Assembly (NCBI GenBank): GCA_020846025.1 | Contig: JADLER010000203.1 | Coordinates: 1 to 32,149 of the forward strand | Direction of reading: 5' to 3' | DNA: 32,149 bases | Source of the DNA: Bacteroidia bacterium | Lineage (GTDB): Bacteria > Bacteroidota > Bacteroidia > B-17B0 > Aurantibacillaceae | Shown here: one piece after another, positions 15,729-23,358 of the stretch | How positions within the stretch are numbered: position 1 is the stretch's first letter | How the letters are laid out: each line of letters begins with the position of its first letter | Program-made: the position numbers and the translations under genes | The notes under the pieces: model-generated | What the model saw: the letters and a program-made list of their open reading frames with translations, nothing else | Database searches by the model: none | What the model was told of the DNA's origin: nothing

Positions 15729-18341
15729 CTAAACCGCTTCGGCGGTTTTTTTATTTAAACGAACTCTTTCAATTACAGCAATTGTAGTTCCAAACACCAT
15801 AATCAAACAACCCAACCACAGAAGGTTAATCATCGGGAACATATATGCCTCTATCACAATAAAATCTTTTGAATTATTTACTTTCTCAGCCATTTGTATC
15901 TCAACACTACCCTCGTTTGGATTTATTTTCCAAAAGATAAATTTAAGCCCCAATTCTTTTAGTTCAAATTCATCAGGCATTACCATATTGTTTTTCAAAA
16001 TGTATTTTGGCGTTGCTCTATATACTTGTCCTTTAACATTAGTGGCTTTTAATACAGCCGTTACAATAAGCAAACTATCGTTTTTAGCGTACTCTTCTTC
16101 TGATAAATTTGTAGTGATGCTGTCAATTTTAATAATGGCATTACTTGCAAAAATAGTGTCGTTTATATGACCAACAAAATTAGTTGGTTCTTTATAAGCA
16201 TCATCTCTTGCTTGTTGCGTATCTGATAATATTCCATAAGTAACATGAGTATAAATATCGTGGCTCAGAAAATGTTTGGTGTCTGGATTTGAAGCTGTTC
16301 CCATACGCGGATTGTCTTGTACCATAGGATTTAATTCAAATGCCTTTACTAATTTACCTTCATCATTATGTGTAAAATAATCCATGTTAAAATACACATC
16401 AATACCTTCTCGATTTTTTCCTGTATAAGTTACTAAGTAATTTCCCATTGGTAAAGTATCCCCAACGGTTAGCACCAAACTTTTCTTTGCATTAAAATCC
16501 TCCCCCAAACTTTCTACTTTTTTTGTAGAAGTATTTTTTGAAATAGTTTGTTTTTTAGATGTAGAAATTAAGGCTCCTAATAGCAATAAAGCAAATCCTA
16601 TGTGTGCAATACTTGCGCCTGCGCGTTTTGTTTTGCCTTTTAAAACCCTTATCCAATAATCTAAGTTAGTAAAAATGGCAAATAAAGCGACAATAAATAA
16701 TATAGCATAAGAAATTAAGTTCCATTTCATGGTGTTATTTGCCGAACTGTATTCTTTTAAAAAGTATAAAGGAATAGTAGCTGACAAGCCAAATACAACG
16801 GCTAATCCAAGAGGAATGCTTACTGTTTTTAAAAAGGTTTTTTTATCGGTGTGTTTATATTTAAAGTATTGTGCTATGGCAATGACAAATAAAATAAAAA
16901 TGGCAAATGGCGTCATCCATTGGTTATAGTCAGCTACTTTTATACCTGCTTTTTCACTTTCGTATAGCCAGCCTTGAAATAACTTATTCATAACTGGAAT
17001 AGAAGTGAAATACGTTATGACTAAAGCTGAAAGGAGTAAAATTAAAGCCCCAACAAATAACCAAAACTCTCTGGAGTACAAACTCTCTTCCTCGGCTTCC
17101 TTTGGAAAATATTTCATATAACTAAATATGATGACGCCAATCGTAACAAAGCTCCATAATAATAAAATAGATACTTTATGTCCAATAAGGATAGCTAAAA
17201 TCAATAATAGAAACGACAAAGCTAGATAGGAAACTTTGATTGGTTTATTTTTAATTAATAAAAGCACACACAAGAAAATAAATGTGAGAACATAAATAAC
17301 CAATTGCCCTTCCATGCCTAAGTCGGTAAAAGCATGGACTGAATTTTTGCCTAATATACCGCTACGAGTTAAGAAAGTGGAATATAATACCATTAAAAAA
17401 GAAGTAATAGATAGGATGTGTGTCATAAATAATGAGCCTCCTTTATTTCTATTAATAATCATCACATGCCCTGCACCCACAATTATGAGCCAAGGCACAA
17501 GCGATGAATTTTCTACTGGATCCCAAGCCCAAAATCCACCAAAGTTTAATGATTCGTAAGCCCAAGCACCACCCATTAAAATACCTGTGCCCAAAATCAT
17601 GATACTAAAGAAAGTCCAAGGTAATGCAAATTTCTGCCAAGTAGTGTAGTCGCTTTTCCATAAACCAGATAAAGCAAAAACAAAAGGTACTAAAGTAGAT
17701 GAGAACCCTAAAAATAAAATGGGCGGATGAATCGTCATCCAATAATTCATTAATAGTGGATTTAATCCTCTGCCATCCAATTTAGCCAAATAGTTTTCAT
17801 TTTGAATAAATGGTAAATTAGCAAATTCTGGATTTTCTCTTAATAATATGAAAGGGCTTGAACCAAGTTTGTAATCTAATACATAAGAACCTAAAAGCAT
17901 ACTTGCTAAAAACACTTGTACTAGTGAAAATACAGCCATTGTTGATCCCTCCCATTTAGCGTCAATCGTTTTACGCAAAATATTACCAAGCACTACATTC
18001 CAAAATGACCAAAGCAAAAAACTACCTTCTTGTCCTTCCCAAAAACAAGACAAGATATAGTGCATAGGCATTTCTTTATTACTATGTTGCCACACATACG
18101 AATACTCAAAATAGTGATTAAACAACATAAAGAACAATGTAACTGCGATTCCAATAACTGAAATAGAGTGAATACTAAATGCAATGTTGGCAAATTTTTT
18201 CCACTCGTTTTGAATACCTTCTTTTGAATGAAAATAGTAAGCAATACTAGCCACTAATGCTGCAACTAAAGACAACACCACAAATCCGTGACCTAACTGC
18301 CCTACCCAAAGATGTTCGCCTATGTATGAAACTTTCTCCAA
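15729..18341 (-). CDS. ccmF: Cytochrome c maturation heme lyase subunit CcmF/CcsA family
   Basis: The product has 870 residues and is strongly hydrophobic, with about 13-15 membrane helices. CcmF holds heme b and joins heme to apocytochrome c. The WWD heme-handling domain is at 260-282 (WAYESLNFGGFWAWDPVENS). Candidate heme-ligand histidines occur in NYWMTIHPPILF (199-210) and near VPWLIIVGAGH. A large periplasmic soluble part (about 620-820) precedes the final helix (INLLWLGCLIMVFGTTIAVI). It is the last gene of the ccmBCDEF run, 41 bases after ccmE. Its last codons (KTAEAV and stop) lie inside the hairpin of the convergent THX terminator. CcmH and CcmI are absent from the window, which agrees with the CXXXY CcmE type. 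Confidence 0.9.
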   Translation of the reverse strand: MEKVSYIGEHLWVGQLGHGFVVLSLVAALVASIAYYFHSKEGIQNEWKKFANIAFSIHSISVIGIAVTLFFMLFNHYFEYSYVWQHSNKEMPMHYILSCFWEGQEGSFLLWSFWNVVLGNILRKTIDAKWEGSTMAVFSLVQVFLASMLLGSYVLDYKLGSSPFILLRENPEFANLPFIQNENYLAKLDGRGLNPLLMNYWMTIHPPILFLGFSSTLVPFVFALSGLWKSDYTTWQKFALPWTFFSIMILGTGILMGGAWAYESLNFGGFWAWDPVENSSLVPWLIIVGAGHVMIINRNKGGSLFMTHILSITSFLMVLYSTFLTRSGILGKNSVHAFTDLGMEGQLVIYVLTFIFLCVLLLIKNKPIKVSYLALSFLLLILAILIGHKVSILLLWSFVTIGVIIFSYMKYFPKEAEEESLYSREFWLFVGALILLLSALVITYFTSIPVMNKLFQGWLYESEKAGIKVADYNQWMTPFAIFILFVIAIAQYFKYKHTDKKTFLKTVSIPLGLAVVFGLSATIPLYFLKEYSSANNTMKWNLISYAILFIVALFAIFTNLDYWIRVLKGKTKRAGASIAHIGFALLLLGALISTSKKQTISKNTSTKKVESLGEDFNAKKSLVLTVGDTLPMGNYLVTYTGKNREGIDVYFNMDYFTHNDEGKLVKAFELNPMVQDNPRMGTASNPDTKHFLSHDIYTHVTYGILSDTQQARDDAYKEPTNFVGHINDTIFASNAIIKIDSITTNLSEEEYAKNDSLLIVTAVLKATNVKGQVYRATPKYILKNNMVMPDEFELKELGLKFIFWKINPNEGSVEIQMAEKVNNSKDFIVIEAYMFPMINLLWLGCLIMVFGTTIAVIERVRLNKKTAEAV
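15731..15752 (+). terminator. Intrinsic terminator with TTCG tetraloop after THX
   Basis: A perfect 7-bp stem, AAACCGC (15731-15737) and GCGGTTT (15742-15748), closes a TTCG loop and is followed by T's to 15752. It starts 3 bases after the THX stop. The same bases encode the end of ccmF on the other strand. The minus-strand transcript forms the same stem with a CGAA loop and then a T-rich stretch (ATTATTTTT), so it may stop both genes. Confidence 0.85.
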
Positions 18342-18382
18342 AAGTACTTAATGCCTATACGTTTACGTTTATTATGATAGGC

Positions 18383-18775
18383 TTACGATTCGCTAATCTG
18401 AGGCTGTCCATCATTATATTTACTAGGACATTTCATAAGTATTTCAGTAGCATGAAATTCTTCGCCTTTCATCTTTCCTATTAATACAATTTGTTCTGAT
18501 TTCTCAATATCCTGAGGTACACTTTTATGGAGTACAACTTTTTTCTCAACGCCTTTACTATCGGTCATTACAAACGAACATTCATCAGCATTTATTTTTG
18601 GATCGTATTGAATAGGAATTGATTTATTCAGTTTACCCACCACATGATACTCAGTAGTTGGGTTTTCAGTAGCTTCTGTAAAATCTGAATAAGTAGCACT
18701 ACTTTGTAATGAGGTAAGAATAACACCTATAGCCACTGCAATAACAATTATTCCTAAAATGTGCATTTTTTTCAT
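18383..18775 (-). CDS. ccmE: Cytochrome c maturation heme chaperone CcmE, CXXXY type
   Basis: The product has 130 residues. One N-terminal membrane anchor (MKKMHILGIIVIAVAIGVIL) is followed by a beta-barrel OB-like domain: EYHVVGKLNKSIP and SEQIVLIGKMKGEEFHATEI. In most CcmE proteins heme attaches covalently to a histidine in the HXXXY motif. Here the matching site is CPSKY (116-120), so Cys116 replaces the histidine while Tyr120 is kept. This CXXXY variant is known from Desulfovibrio-type systems that lack CcmH. The gene lies between ccmD (19 bases) and ccmF (41 bases) on the same strand. CcmE passes heme from the CcmC complex to CcmF in the periplasm. Confidence 0.88.
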   Translation of the reverse strand: MKKMHILGIIVIAVAIGVILTSLQSSATYSDFTEATENPTTEYHVVGKLNKSIPIQYDPKINADECSFVMTDSKGVEKKVVLHKSVPQDIEKSEQIVLIGKMKGEEFHATEILMKCPSKYNDGQPQISES

Positions 18776-18794
18776 GAGCGTATCTTCTTAAATA

Positions 18795-19025
18795 TTATCG
18801 GTTCTTCGATTTTTCTAGTTTTTTTACCTTAATATCAATATATATTAAATAAGCAATTAAACATACAAAGATAATAGATAATACAGCAATTACCACATAT
18901 ATTTTACCCTCACTACGAAAGGTATCTGCCATTTGTGGTTCGCTAGGTTGTGATATCAAACACACAGGTAATAATAAAGCTAATAAGCTCCACAGTAATT
19001 TATGATTCATTGTCTTCATGTTCAA
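18795..19025 (-). CDS. ccmD: CcmD-like small membrane protein
   Basis: The product has 76 residues from ATG 19025. The start at 19010 (MNHKLLWSLLALLLPVCLIS) looks more natural and gives 71, still overlapping the end of ccmC by 11 bases. There is an N-terminal signal-like helix, then a short periplasmic piece (QPSEPQMADTFRSEGK), a second helix (IYVVIAVLSIIFVCLIAYLI) and a basic tail (KVKKLEKSKNR). CcmD is needed to release holo-CcmE from CcmC. Bacteroidota CcmD-family proteins have this layout. The overlap with ccmC suggests translational coupling. The sequence itself is weakly conserved, so position carries much of the call. Confidence 0.78.
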   Translation of the reverse strand: MNMKTMNHKLLWSLLALLLPVCLISQPSEPQMADTFRSEGKIYVVIAVLSIIFVCLIAYLIYIDIKVKKLEKSKNR

Positions 19026-19662
19026 TAAAAGCTAAACGTTTTTTAATCTCAAAGATCCACATACTTAATAATACCCAACCTATAACTGCTGGATAAAACA
19101 CCATACGCATGTTATTATCCATATCGTATTTTGCAAAAGCGGGATTTCCGCCATTACCTGGATGTAATGAATCTGTAAGGCGAGGTAAAATCATAATAAA
19201 CACCAACATCATAACAAAGGCAAATACATTATAAACAGCGACAATTCGTGCTCTTTTTAACTCATCATCTATAGAACTTCGAAGAATGAAATATGAAAAA
19301 TATATTAGAACCGCAATGGCTACACCATTAAGCTTAGGGTCTTGAAATGTCCACCAAGTACCCCAAGTAAACTTAGCCCACATGCAACCTGTGAGTAATC
19401 CTGGAATAGCAAAGAACAAACCAGTTTGTGCTGCTTGGTTACTTACAATATCTAATTTTAAATCGTTTTTATATAAATGTTTTACAGCAAACACTACCGA
19501 ATAAGCCATTTGAAACAACATAGCAAACCAAATAGGCACGTGATAGTACACATTTCGGATGGTTTCATTTAAAATATCTAAGCGAGGCACATTGCCTATT
19601 AATCCCCACACAATGGTGTAAAGAATTAAAATTACAGAACTTATTTTCCACCACTTTATCAT
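19000..19662 (-). CDS. ccmC: Heme exporter/handling protein CcmC (CcsA-type)
   Basis: The product has 220 residues and six predicted membrane helices. The WWD-type heme-handling stretch is MWAKFTWGTWWTFQDPKLNG (94-113). It keeps the tryptophan core WGTWW, but reads FQDPKL where the family usually has WDPRL. Likely heme-ligand histidines are His41 (YYHVPIWF) and His167 (SLHPGNGG). CcmC presents heme to CcmE at the periplasmic face of the inner membrane. The gene starts 1 base after ccmB ends and overlaps ccmD at its 3' end, so the three genes are tightly coupled. Confidence 0.88.
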   Translation of the reverse strand: MIKWWKISSVILILYTIVWGLIGNVPRLDILNETIRNVYYHVPIWFAMLFQMAYSVVFAVKHLYKNDLKLDIVSNQAAQTGLFFAIPGLLTGCMWAKFTWGTWWTFQDPKLNGVAIAVLIYFSYFILRSSIDDELKRARIVAVYNVFAFVMMLVFIMILPRLTDSLHPGNGGNPAFAKYDMDNNMRMVFYPAVIGWVLLSMWIFEIKKRLAFIEHEDNES

Positions 19663-19663
19663 C

Positions 19664-20314
19664 TTAATCTTTCCAAAGGTAATTAAATAATAATGAAGCC
19701 AAAACCACTACAACAAAATTTAGCATAATTAATATAAGTGCATATTTATAACTAACACTCCAAGCCAATCCATCAATGGCATGTTTACTAAACTTTACCG
19801 ACACCAACAATAAAGGCATAAGTACCGGAAAACTTAAAATGGCCATTAAACTAATGTTATTATTGGCCTTAGAGGAAATAGCACTCATTAAACTAAGTAC
19901 GCCCGCAAAGGCCGAAGAACTTAAAGACAAATTTACCAAAAACATAATTATATTAATATTTGGCATTGAGCCCACAAACCATGAATAAAAGAAAAAGGTT
20001 AATAAACTTAACACCACTAATAGTGCCATGTTGTATAATACCTTACTTATTATAAAATGTGTAGGGTGATAGTATATATAATTGTAAAGCCCCTTACCTT
20101 TAGTTTCAGTCATAAAACTTTTGGCGGAAATATTAACTGCAATAAATAAGAAAATTACCCAAAACAAGGAGTTCCATACAACGGGATGAATTATTTTGTT
20201 AAAACAAAGTGCCGAGATAAAAATTGTTGAGACAATGTACACTAAAATACCCGCAAGCGTAGATTTTTGTCTAAACTCAATGGTAAATTCTTTTTTTATA
20301 AGTGGTAAAATCAT
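19664..20314 (-). CDS. ccmB: Heme exporter membrane subunit CcmB
   Basis: The product has 216 residues and six membrane helices. The start MILPLIKKEFTIEFRQKSTL is typical of CcmB. The motif LPLLLVSVKFSKHAID (about 165-180) lies where the family has its conserved loop. CcmB is the ABC-type membrane partner of the ATPase CcmA, which drives release of holo-CcmE from CcmC. No ccmA lies in this operon or elsewhere in the window. It is the first gene of the operon. A promoter with both boxes sits at 20323-20353, placing the transcription start almost at the ATG. Confidence 0.85.
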   Translation of the reverse strand: MILPLIKKEFTIEFRQKSTLAGILVYIVSTIFISALCFNKIIHPVVWNSLFWVIFLFIAVNISAKSFMTETKGKGLYNYIYYHPTHFIISKVLYNMALLVVLSLLTFFFYSWFVGSMPNINIIMFLVNLSLSSSAFAGVLSLMSAISSKANNNISLMAILSFPVLMPLLLVSVKFSKHAIDGLAWSVSYKYALILIMLNFVVVVLASLLFNYLWKD

Positions 20315-20322
20315 TTAGCTCA

Positions 20323-20353
20323 CAAATTTACGTTCAATAACTTGAAAATACAA
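20323..20353 (-). promoter_or_regulatory. Promoter of the ccmBCDEF operon
   Basis: On the minus strand TTG (20351-20353) and TAAATTTG (20323-20330) are spaced by 20 bases, matching the Bacteroidota consensus TTG-N(17-23)-TAnnTTTG. The -7 box ends 8 bases before the ccmB ATG, so the transcript is nearly leaderless. Confidence 0.65.
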
Positions 20354-20382
20354 TGAAATGAATGGTTTTTCCACATTAATCT

Positions 20383-20390
20383 TAAATTTG
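20383..20390 (+). promoter_or_regulatory. Possible -7 element of the glutathione peroxidase gene
   Basis: TAAATTTG fits TAnnTTTG and ends 4 bases before the ATG at 20395, suggesting a leaderless or nearly leaderless transcript. No TTG lies at the expected distance. It faces the ccmB promoter in the same short divergent region. Confidence 0.35.
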
Positions 20391-20394
20391 TAAC

Positions 20395-20958
20395 ATGAAT
20401 AAATTAATTGTTTTATCTATCGGTATCGCCTTAGTAATTATGGTATTTGCATTTACAAATCAAAAAGGAACACCAACTTCCTCAATTCATCAATTTAAAG
20501 TAACAAGCCTTGAGGGCGAAGTGTTTGATTTTGCAAGTTTAAAGGGCAAAAAAATATTAATAGTAAACACCGCCAGCGAGTGTGGTTTTACGCCTCAGTA
20601 TAAAGATTTACAAGAATTGTATGAAAAATATAAAGACAAAAATTTTCTCATTGTTGGTTTTCCATGTAACCAGTTTGGAAATCAAGAACCAGGTAATAGC
20701 CAAGAAATTAAAGCCTTTTGTACTAAAAATTATGGTGTTACTTTTCCTATGATGGAGAAAATATACGTAAAAGGCGATAGCATAGCGCCTATTTATAAAT
20801 GGCTTACAGATAAATCTTTAAATGGGGTAATGAGTAGCTCTGTGAAATGGAACTTTCAAAAATACCTTATTGACGAAAACGGCTATTTGGTAGATTACGT
20901 CAATTCAATGCGTAAACCCAATACAGATAGGATTGTAAACTGGATAGAAGAAAAGTAA
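20395..20958 (+). CDS. Glutathione peroxidase-family thiol peroxidase, probably exported
   Basis: The product has 187 residues. Residues 1-20 are a hydrophobic signal or anchor, so it likely works in the periplasm or at the membrane. The fold follows: VNTASECGFTPQY with peroxidatic Cys63 (not selenocysteine), GFPCNQFGNQEPG with Gln93, and KWNFQKYLID with Trp152 and Asn153, completing the Cys-Gln-Trp-Asn tetrad. Cys109 in IKAFCTKNYGVTFPMM sits where thioredoxin-dependent members have the resolving cysteine, so thioredoxin is the more likely reductant than glutathione, an inference that fits a bacillithiol organism. It is convergent with the M28 peptidase gene, with a single base between stop codons. 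Confidence 0.92.
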   Translation: MNKLIVLSIGIALVIMVFAFTNQKGTPTSSIHQFKVTSLEGEVFDFASLKGKKILIVNTASECGFTPQYKDLQELYEKYKDKNFLIVGFPCNQFGNQEPGNSQEIKAFCTKNYGVTFPMMEKIYVKGDSIAPIYKWLTDKSLNGVMSSSVKWNFQKYLIDENGYLVDYVNSMRKPNTDRIVNWIEEK

Positions 20959-20959
20959 T

Positions 20960-22225
20960 TTATAATTGCACTTTTAGTTCAATTTCTTTCTCTTTTCTTA
21001 TAACTTTTAGTGTTGTTTCATCACCTTTCTTAAATTTAGCTAAGGCATCCATATAATCATACACATTCGTTATTTTTTCGTTTCCTAATTGTATAATAAC
21101 ATCTCCAGTTAGTACACCTGCTTTAAATGCAGGTTTGCCATCAGTAACGCCATCTACTCTCATGCCCTTTCCATCAAAAGCATAATCAGGCATAACTCCA
21201 AGTGTTACTTTAAAACTTTTAGCAGTAGATGCAGGAGCTGCTGTTTTAGCGAAAGTAAGTTTTGGTAATTTATTTGTTGCATTTATAATCTTCACAATGT
21301 ATTCTAAAACTTTTTGTTCGCCCTCAAAATTTATTTTATCTACATCGTCACTTGGTTTGTGGTAATCGTGATGTTGTCCTGTAAAGAAATGCAATACAGG
21401 AATATCTTTTAAATAAAAACTGGTCTGGTCGCTAGGACCAATCCCCGAACTATCTTTCTTTAGTGAAAAATAGTTATTTTGCTCGTCTAATAATTTTCCC
21501 CAAGTTGGTGAAGTACCAAATCCATATACCATTAATTTTTTAGTGCTGTCATTTAGTCGCCCAATCATGTCCATATTTATCATATAGTTAATTTGTTCTA
21601 GAGGTAGTGTTGGTTTTTCGCACCATTTTTTTGAACCAAGTAATCCTAGTTCCTCGCCACTATAACACATAAATAAATAGTTATAATTCACCTTCGTTTT
21701 ATTACTTGTGTAATATCGTGCTAGTTCTAATACCCCCGAAGTTCCGCTAGCGTTATCATCAGCGCCATTGTGAATTTTCCCTTCAGGGTTTGCATCCAAG
21801 CTATTATGGTCGTGCCCTAATCCTAAATGATCGAAATGTGCTCCAATCACAATGGTGTATTTGGCTTTGTTATCTAAAAACCCAACGACATTAATTCCTT
21901 CTTTTGATTTAATATTTGCGGTATTTGTATCATGTGGATTTGGGTTATGTTTATAATCAAAATAATATAAATATGGATTATTGTTTTTACTATGATTTTG
22001 AGGAGCATCACCTTTGGGTGTTAGGTTTAGTTTCTTAAACTCATTAGCGATATAAAGTGCTGCCTCTAATTCTTCGGGTGTAGAGGTTCCACGACCTTTA
22101 AGTTCATCAGATGCTAAATATGATATATCAGCTTTAATACGCTCTTTAGAAATAGTTTGTGCGGTAACATAATTTGCTGCTAAAACAGCGACACTTAGTA
22201 CAAATAGTTTTTTCATAACATTCAA
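20960..22225 (-). CDS. M28-family zinc aminopeptidase with C-terminal PDZ domain
   Basis: The product has 421 residues, with a signal peptide to about residue 22 (YVTAQ). The start could be Met4 (MKKLFVLSV). The M28 core has all five metal-ligand positions: His130 (GAHFDHLG), Asp156 (GADDNASGTSG), Glu191/Glu192 (YSGEELGLLGS), Asp219 (NMDMIGRL) and His289 (HDYHKPSDD). A PDZ domain covers about 335-421 (GMRVDGVTDGKPAFKAGVLT, then GDVIIQLGNEKITNV). These enzymes remove N-terminal residues from peptides outside the cytoplasm, and the PDZ may bind substrate or a partner. It lies 18 bases after the PD40 propeller gene and is probably cotranscribed. Confidence 0.92.
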   Translation of the reverse strand: MNVMKKLFVLSVAVLAANYVTAQTISKERIKADISYLASDELKGRGTSTPEELEAALYIANEFKKLNLTPKGDAPQNHSKNNNPYLYYFDYKHNPNPHDTNTANIKSKEGINVVGFLDNKAKYTIVIGAHFDHLGLGHDHNSLDANPEGKIHNGADDNASGTSGVLELARYYTSNKTKVNYNYLFMCYSGEELGLLGSKKWCEKPTLPLEQINYMINMDMIGRLNDSTKKLMVYGFGTSPTWGKLLDEQNNYFSLKKDSSGIGPSDQTSFYLKDIPVLHFFTGQHHDYHKPSDDVDKINFEGEQKVLEYIVKIINATNKLPKLTFAKTAAPASTAKSFKVTLGVMPDYAFDGKGMRVDGVTDGKPAFKAGVLTGDVIIQLGNEKITNVYDYMDALAKFKKGDETTLKVIRKEKEIELKVQL

Positions 22226-22243
22226 TTATTAAGTTCAGTTATC

Positions 22244-23281
22244 TTAATCTTGCCAATCGGCAATAAATAAATTGGTATCACGGGTTCCGTGATTATTTCG
22301 GTTAGATGAAAAAATTAATTTTTTCCCATCAGGCGAAAACATTGGAAAGGCATTAAAAATACTTTGATTCGTAATTTGTTCTAATCCTGTGCCATCGTCA
22401 TTAATCATATACAGTTGAAAATCATATCCTCTCTCGCTATGATGATTTGATGAAAAAATAATTTTCTTACCACTTGGGTGAAAGAAAGGTGCCCAGTTGG
22501 CCTTTCCTAATTTAGTAACTTGTTTTAAATCACTTCCATCAATATTACAGGTGTATATCTCCATATTGGTAGGCGCTACTAGATGTTGGGCTAGTAATTC
22601 TTTATATTCTTTAATTTCAGTTTCTGTTTTAGGTCTTGATGAACGGAATACTAAACGTTTACCATCGGGAGAGAAAAAAGCACCACCGTCATAACCTAAG
22701 CCAAATGTGATTTGCTTTTGATTCTTTCCATCAATATCCATAATCCACAATTCTAAATCTCCACTTCTATCGCTAGTAAATACTATTTTATCACCTTTCG
22801 GAGAGACTGTAGCTTCAGCATCATAACCAGGAGCATTTGTTAATTGATTAATGATTTTCCCAGATGAGTTAGCCACAAAAATATCAAAGTCTTTATAAAT
22901 TGCCCATAGGTATTTTCCATGGGTTTCGGGTGCTGGAGGACAAATATCTGAACCTAGATGAGTAGAGGCATATAAAATATCTTTTCCATTTGGCATGTAG
23001 TAACTGCATGTCGTTCTTCCTTTTCCAGTACTTATCATTGGCGGCTTATAACTAGTGTCTTTTTCGGCTTTTGCAATGTCTAAAGCAAAAATTTGATCGC
23101 ATTGCAATCCCCAAGCTTTATTGTTACTTTGAAAAGCAACCATTTTTCCATCTGGTGAAAAATAAGCCTCAGCATTATCGCCACCATAGGTTAATTGCTT
23201 TAAGTTTTTAAGATGTGATTCTTGGGCTGTAAGGCATAATACAAATAACAAGCCCGCAGAAAGGAATATTAAATTTCTCAT
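22244..23281 (-). CDS. Exported TolB-like PD40 beta-propeller protein
   Basis: The product has 345 residues. Residues 1-19 are a signal peptide (MRNLIFLSAGLLFVLCLTAQ). At least five PD40/WD40-like blades follow, each with the F/V-SPDGK-core: YFSPDGKMVAFQSN, TVSPKGDKIVFTSDRSGD, FFSPDGKRLVFRSSRP, FFHPSGKKIIFSSNHH and MFSPDGKKLIFSSNRN. This is the propeller of TolB and of prolyl-oligopeptidase-like proteins, but there is no hydrolase domain and no TolB N-terminal domain. It may be a binding scaffold for the M28 peptidase encoded just downstream. A two-box promoter is at 23310-23338 and a palindrome lies between it and the ATG. Confidence 0.88.
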   Translation of the reverse strand: MRNLIFLSAGLLFVLCLTAQESHLKNLKQLTYGGDNAEAYFSPDGKMVAFQSNNKAWGLQCDQIFALDIAKAEKDTSYKPPMISTGKGRTTCSYYMPNGKDILYASTHLGSDICPPAPETHGKYLWAIYKDFDIFVANSSGKIINQLTNAPGYDAEATVSPKGDKIVFTSDRSGDLELWIMDIDGKNQKQITFGLGYDGGAFFSPDGKRLVFRSSRPKTETEIKEYKELLAQHLVAPTNMEIYTCNIDGSDLKQVTKLGKANWAPFFHPSGKKIIFSSNHHSERGYDFQLYMINDDGTGLEQITNQSIFNAFPMFSPDGKKLIFSSNRNNHGTRDTNLFIADWQD

Positions 23282-23286
23282 AAGAA

Positions 23287-23309
23287 CACCGTTTTTTAAA
23301 AATGCGGTG
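23287..23309 (-). repeat. Palindrome at the transcription start of the PD40/M28 operon
   Basis: CACCG (23287-23291) pairs with CGGTG (23305-23309), and the spacer itself holds TTTTTT/AAAAA that can pair. It begins directly next to the -7 box and ends 5 bases before the start codon. It could be an operator or a 5' leader hairpin. No T-run follows, so it is not a terminator for the SMC gene upstream. Confidence 0.5.
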
Positions 23310-23338
23310 CAAAGATATAATAATCTTATAACTTACAA
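23310..23338 (-). promoter_or_regulatory. Promoter of the PD40 propeller / M28 peptidase pair
   Basis: On the minus strand TTG (23336-23338) and TATCTTTG (23310-23317) are spaced by 18 bases, a full match to TTG-N(17-23)-TAnnTTTG. The start codon is 28 bases downstream of the -7 box. Confidence 0.68.
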
Positions 23339-23358
23339 GAATGATAAAAAGCAGTTAT

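Noticed and set aside
17993-18244. Minus-strand 83-codon frame inside ccmF
   Set aside because: It is out of frame with ccmF, which has clear membrane helices here. Its composition is that of a shifted reading.
20395-20958. Selenocysteine in the glutathione peroxidase
   Set aside because: The active-site codon is TGT (cysteine 63), with no in-frame TGA.
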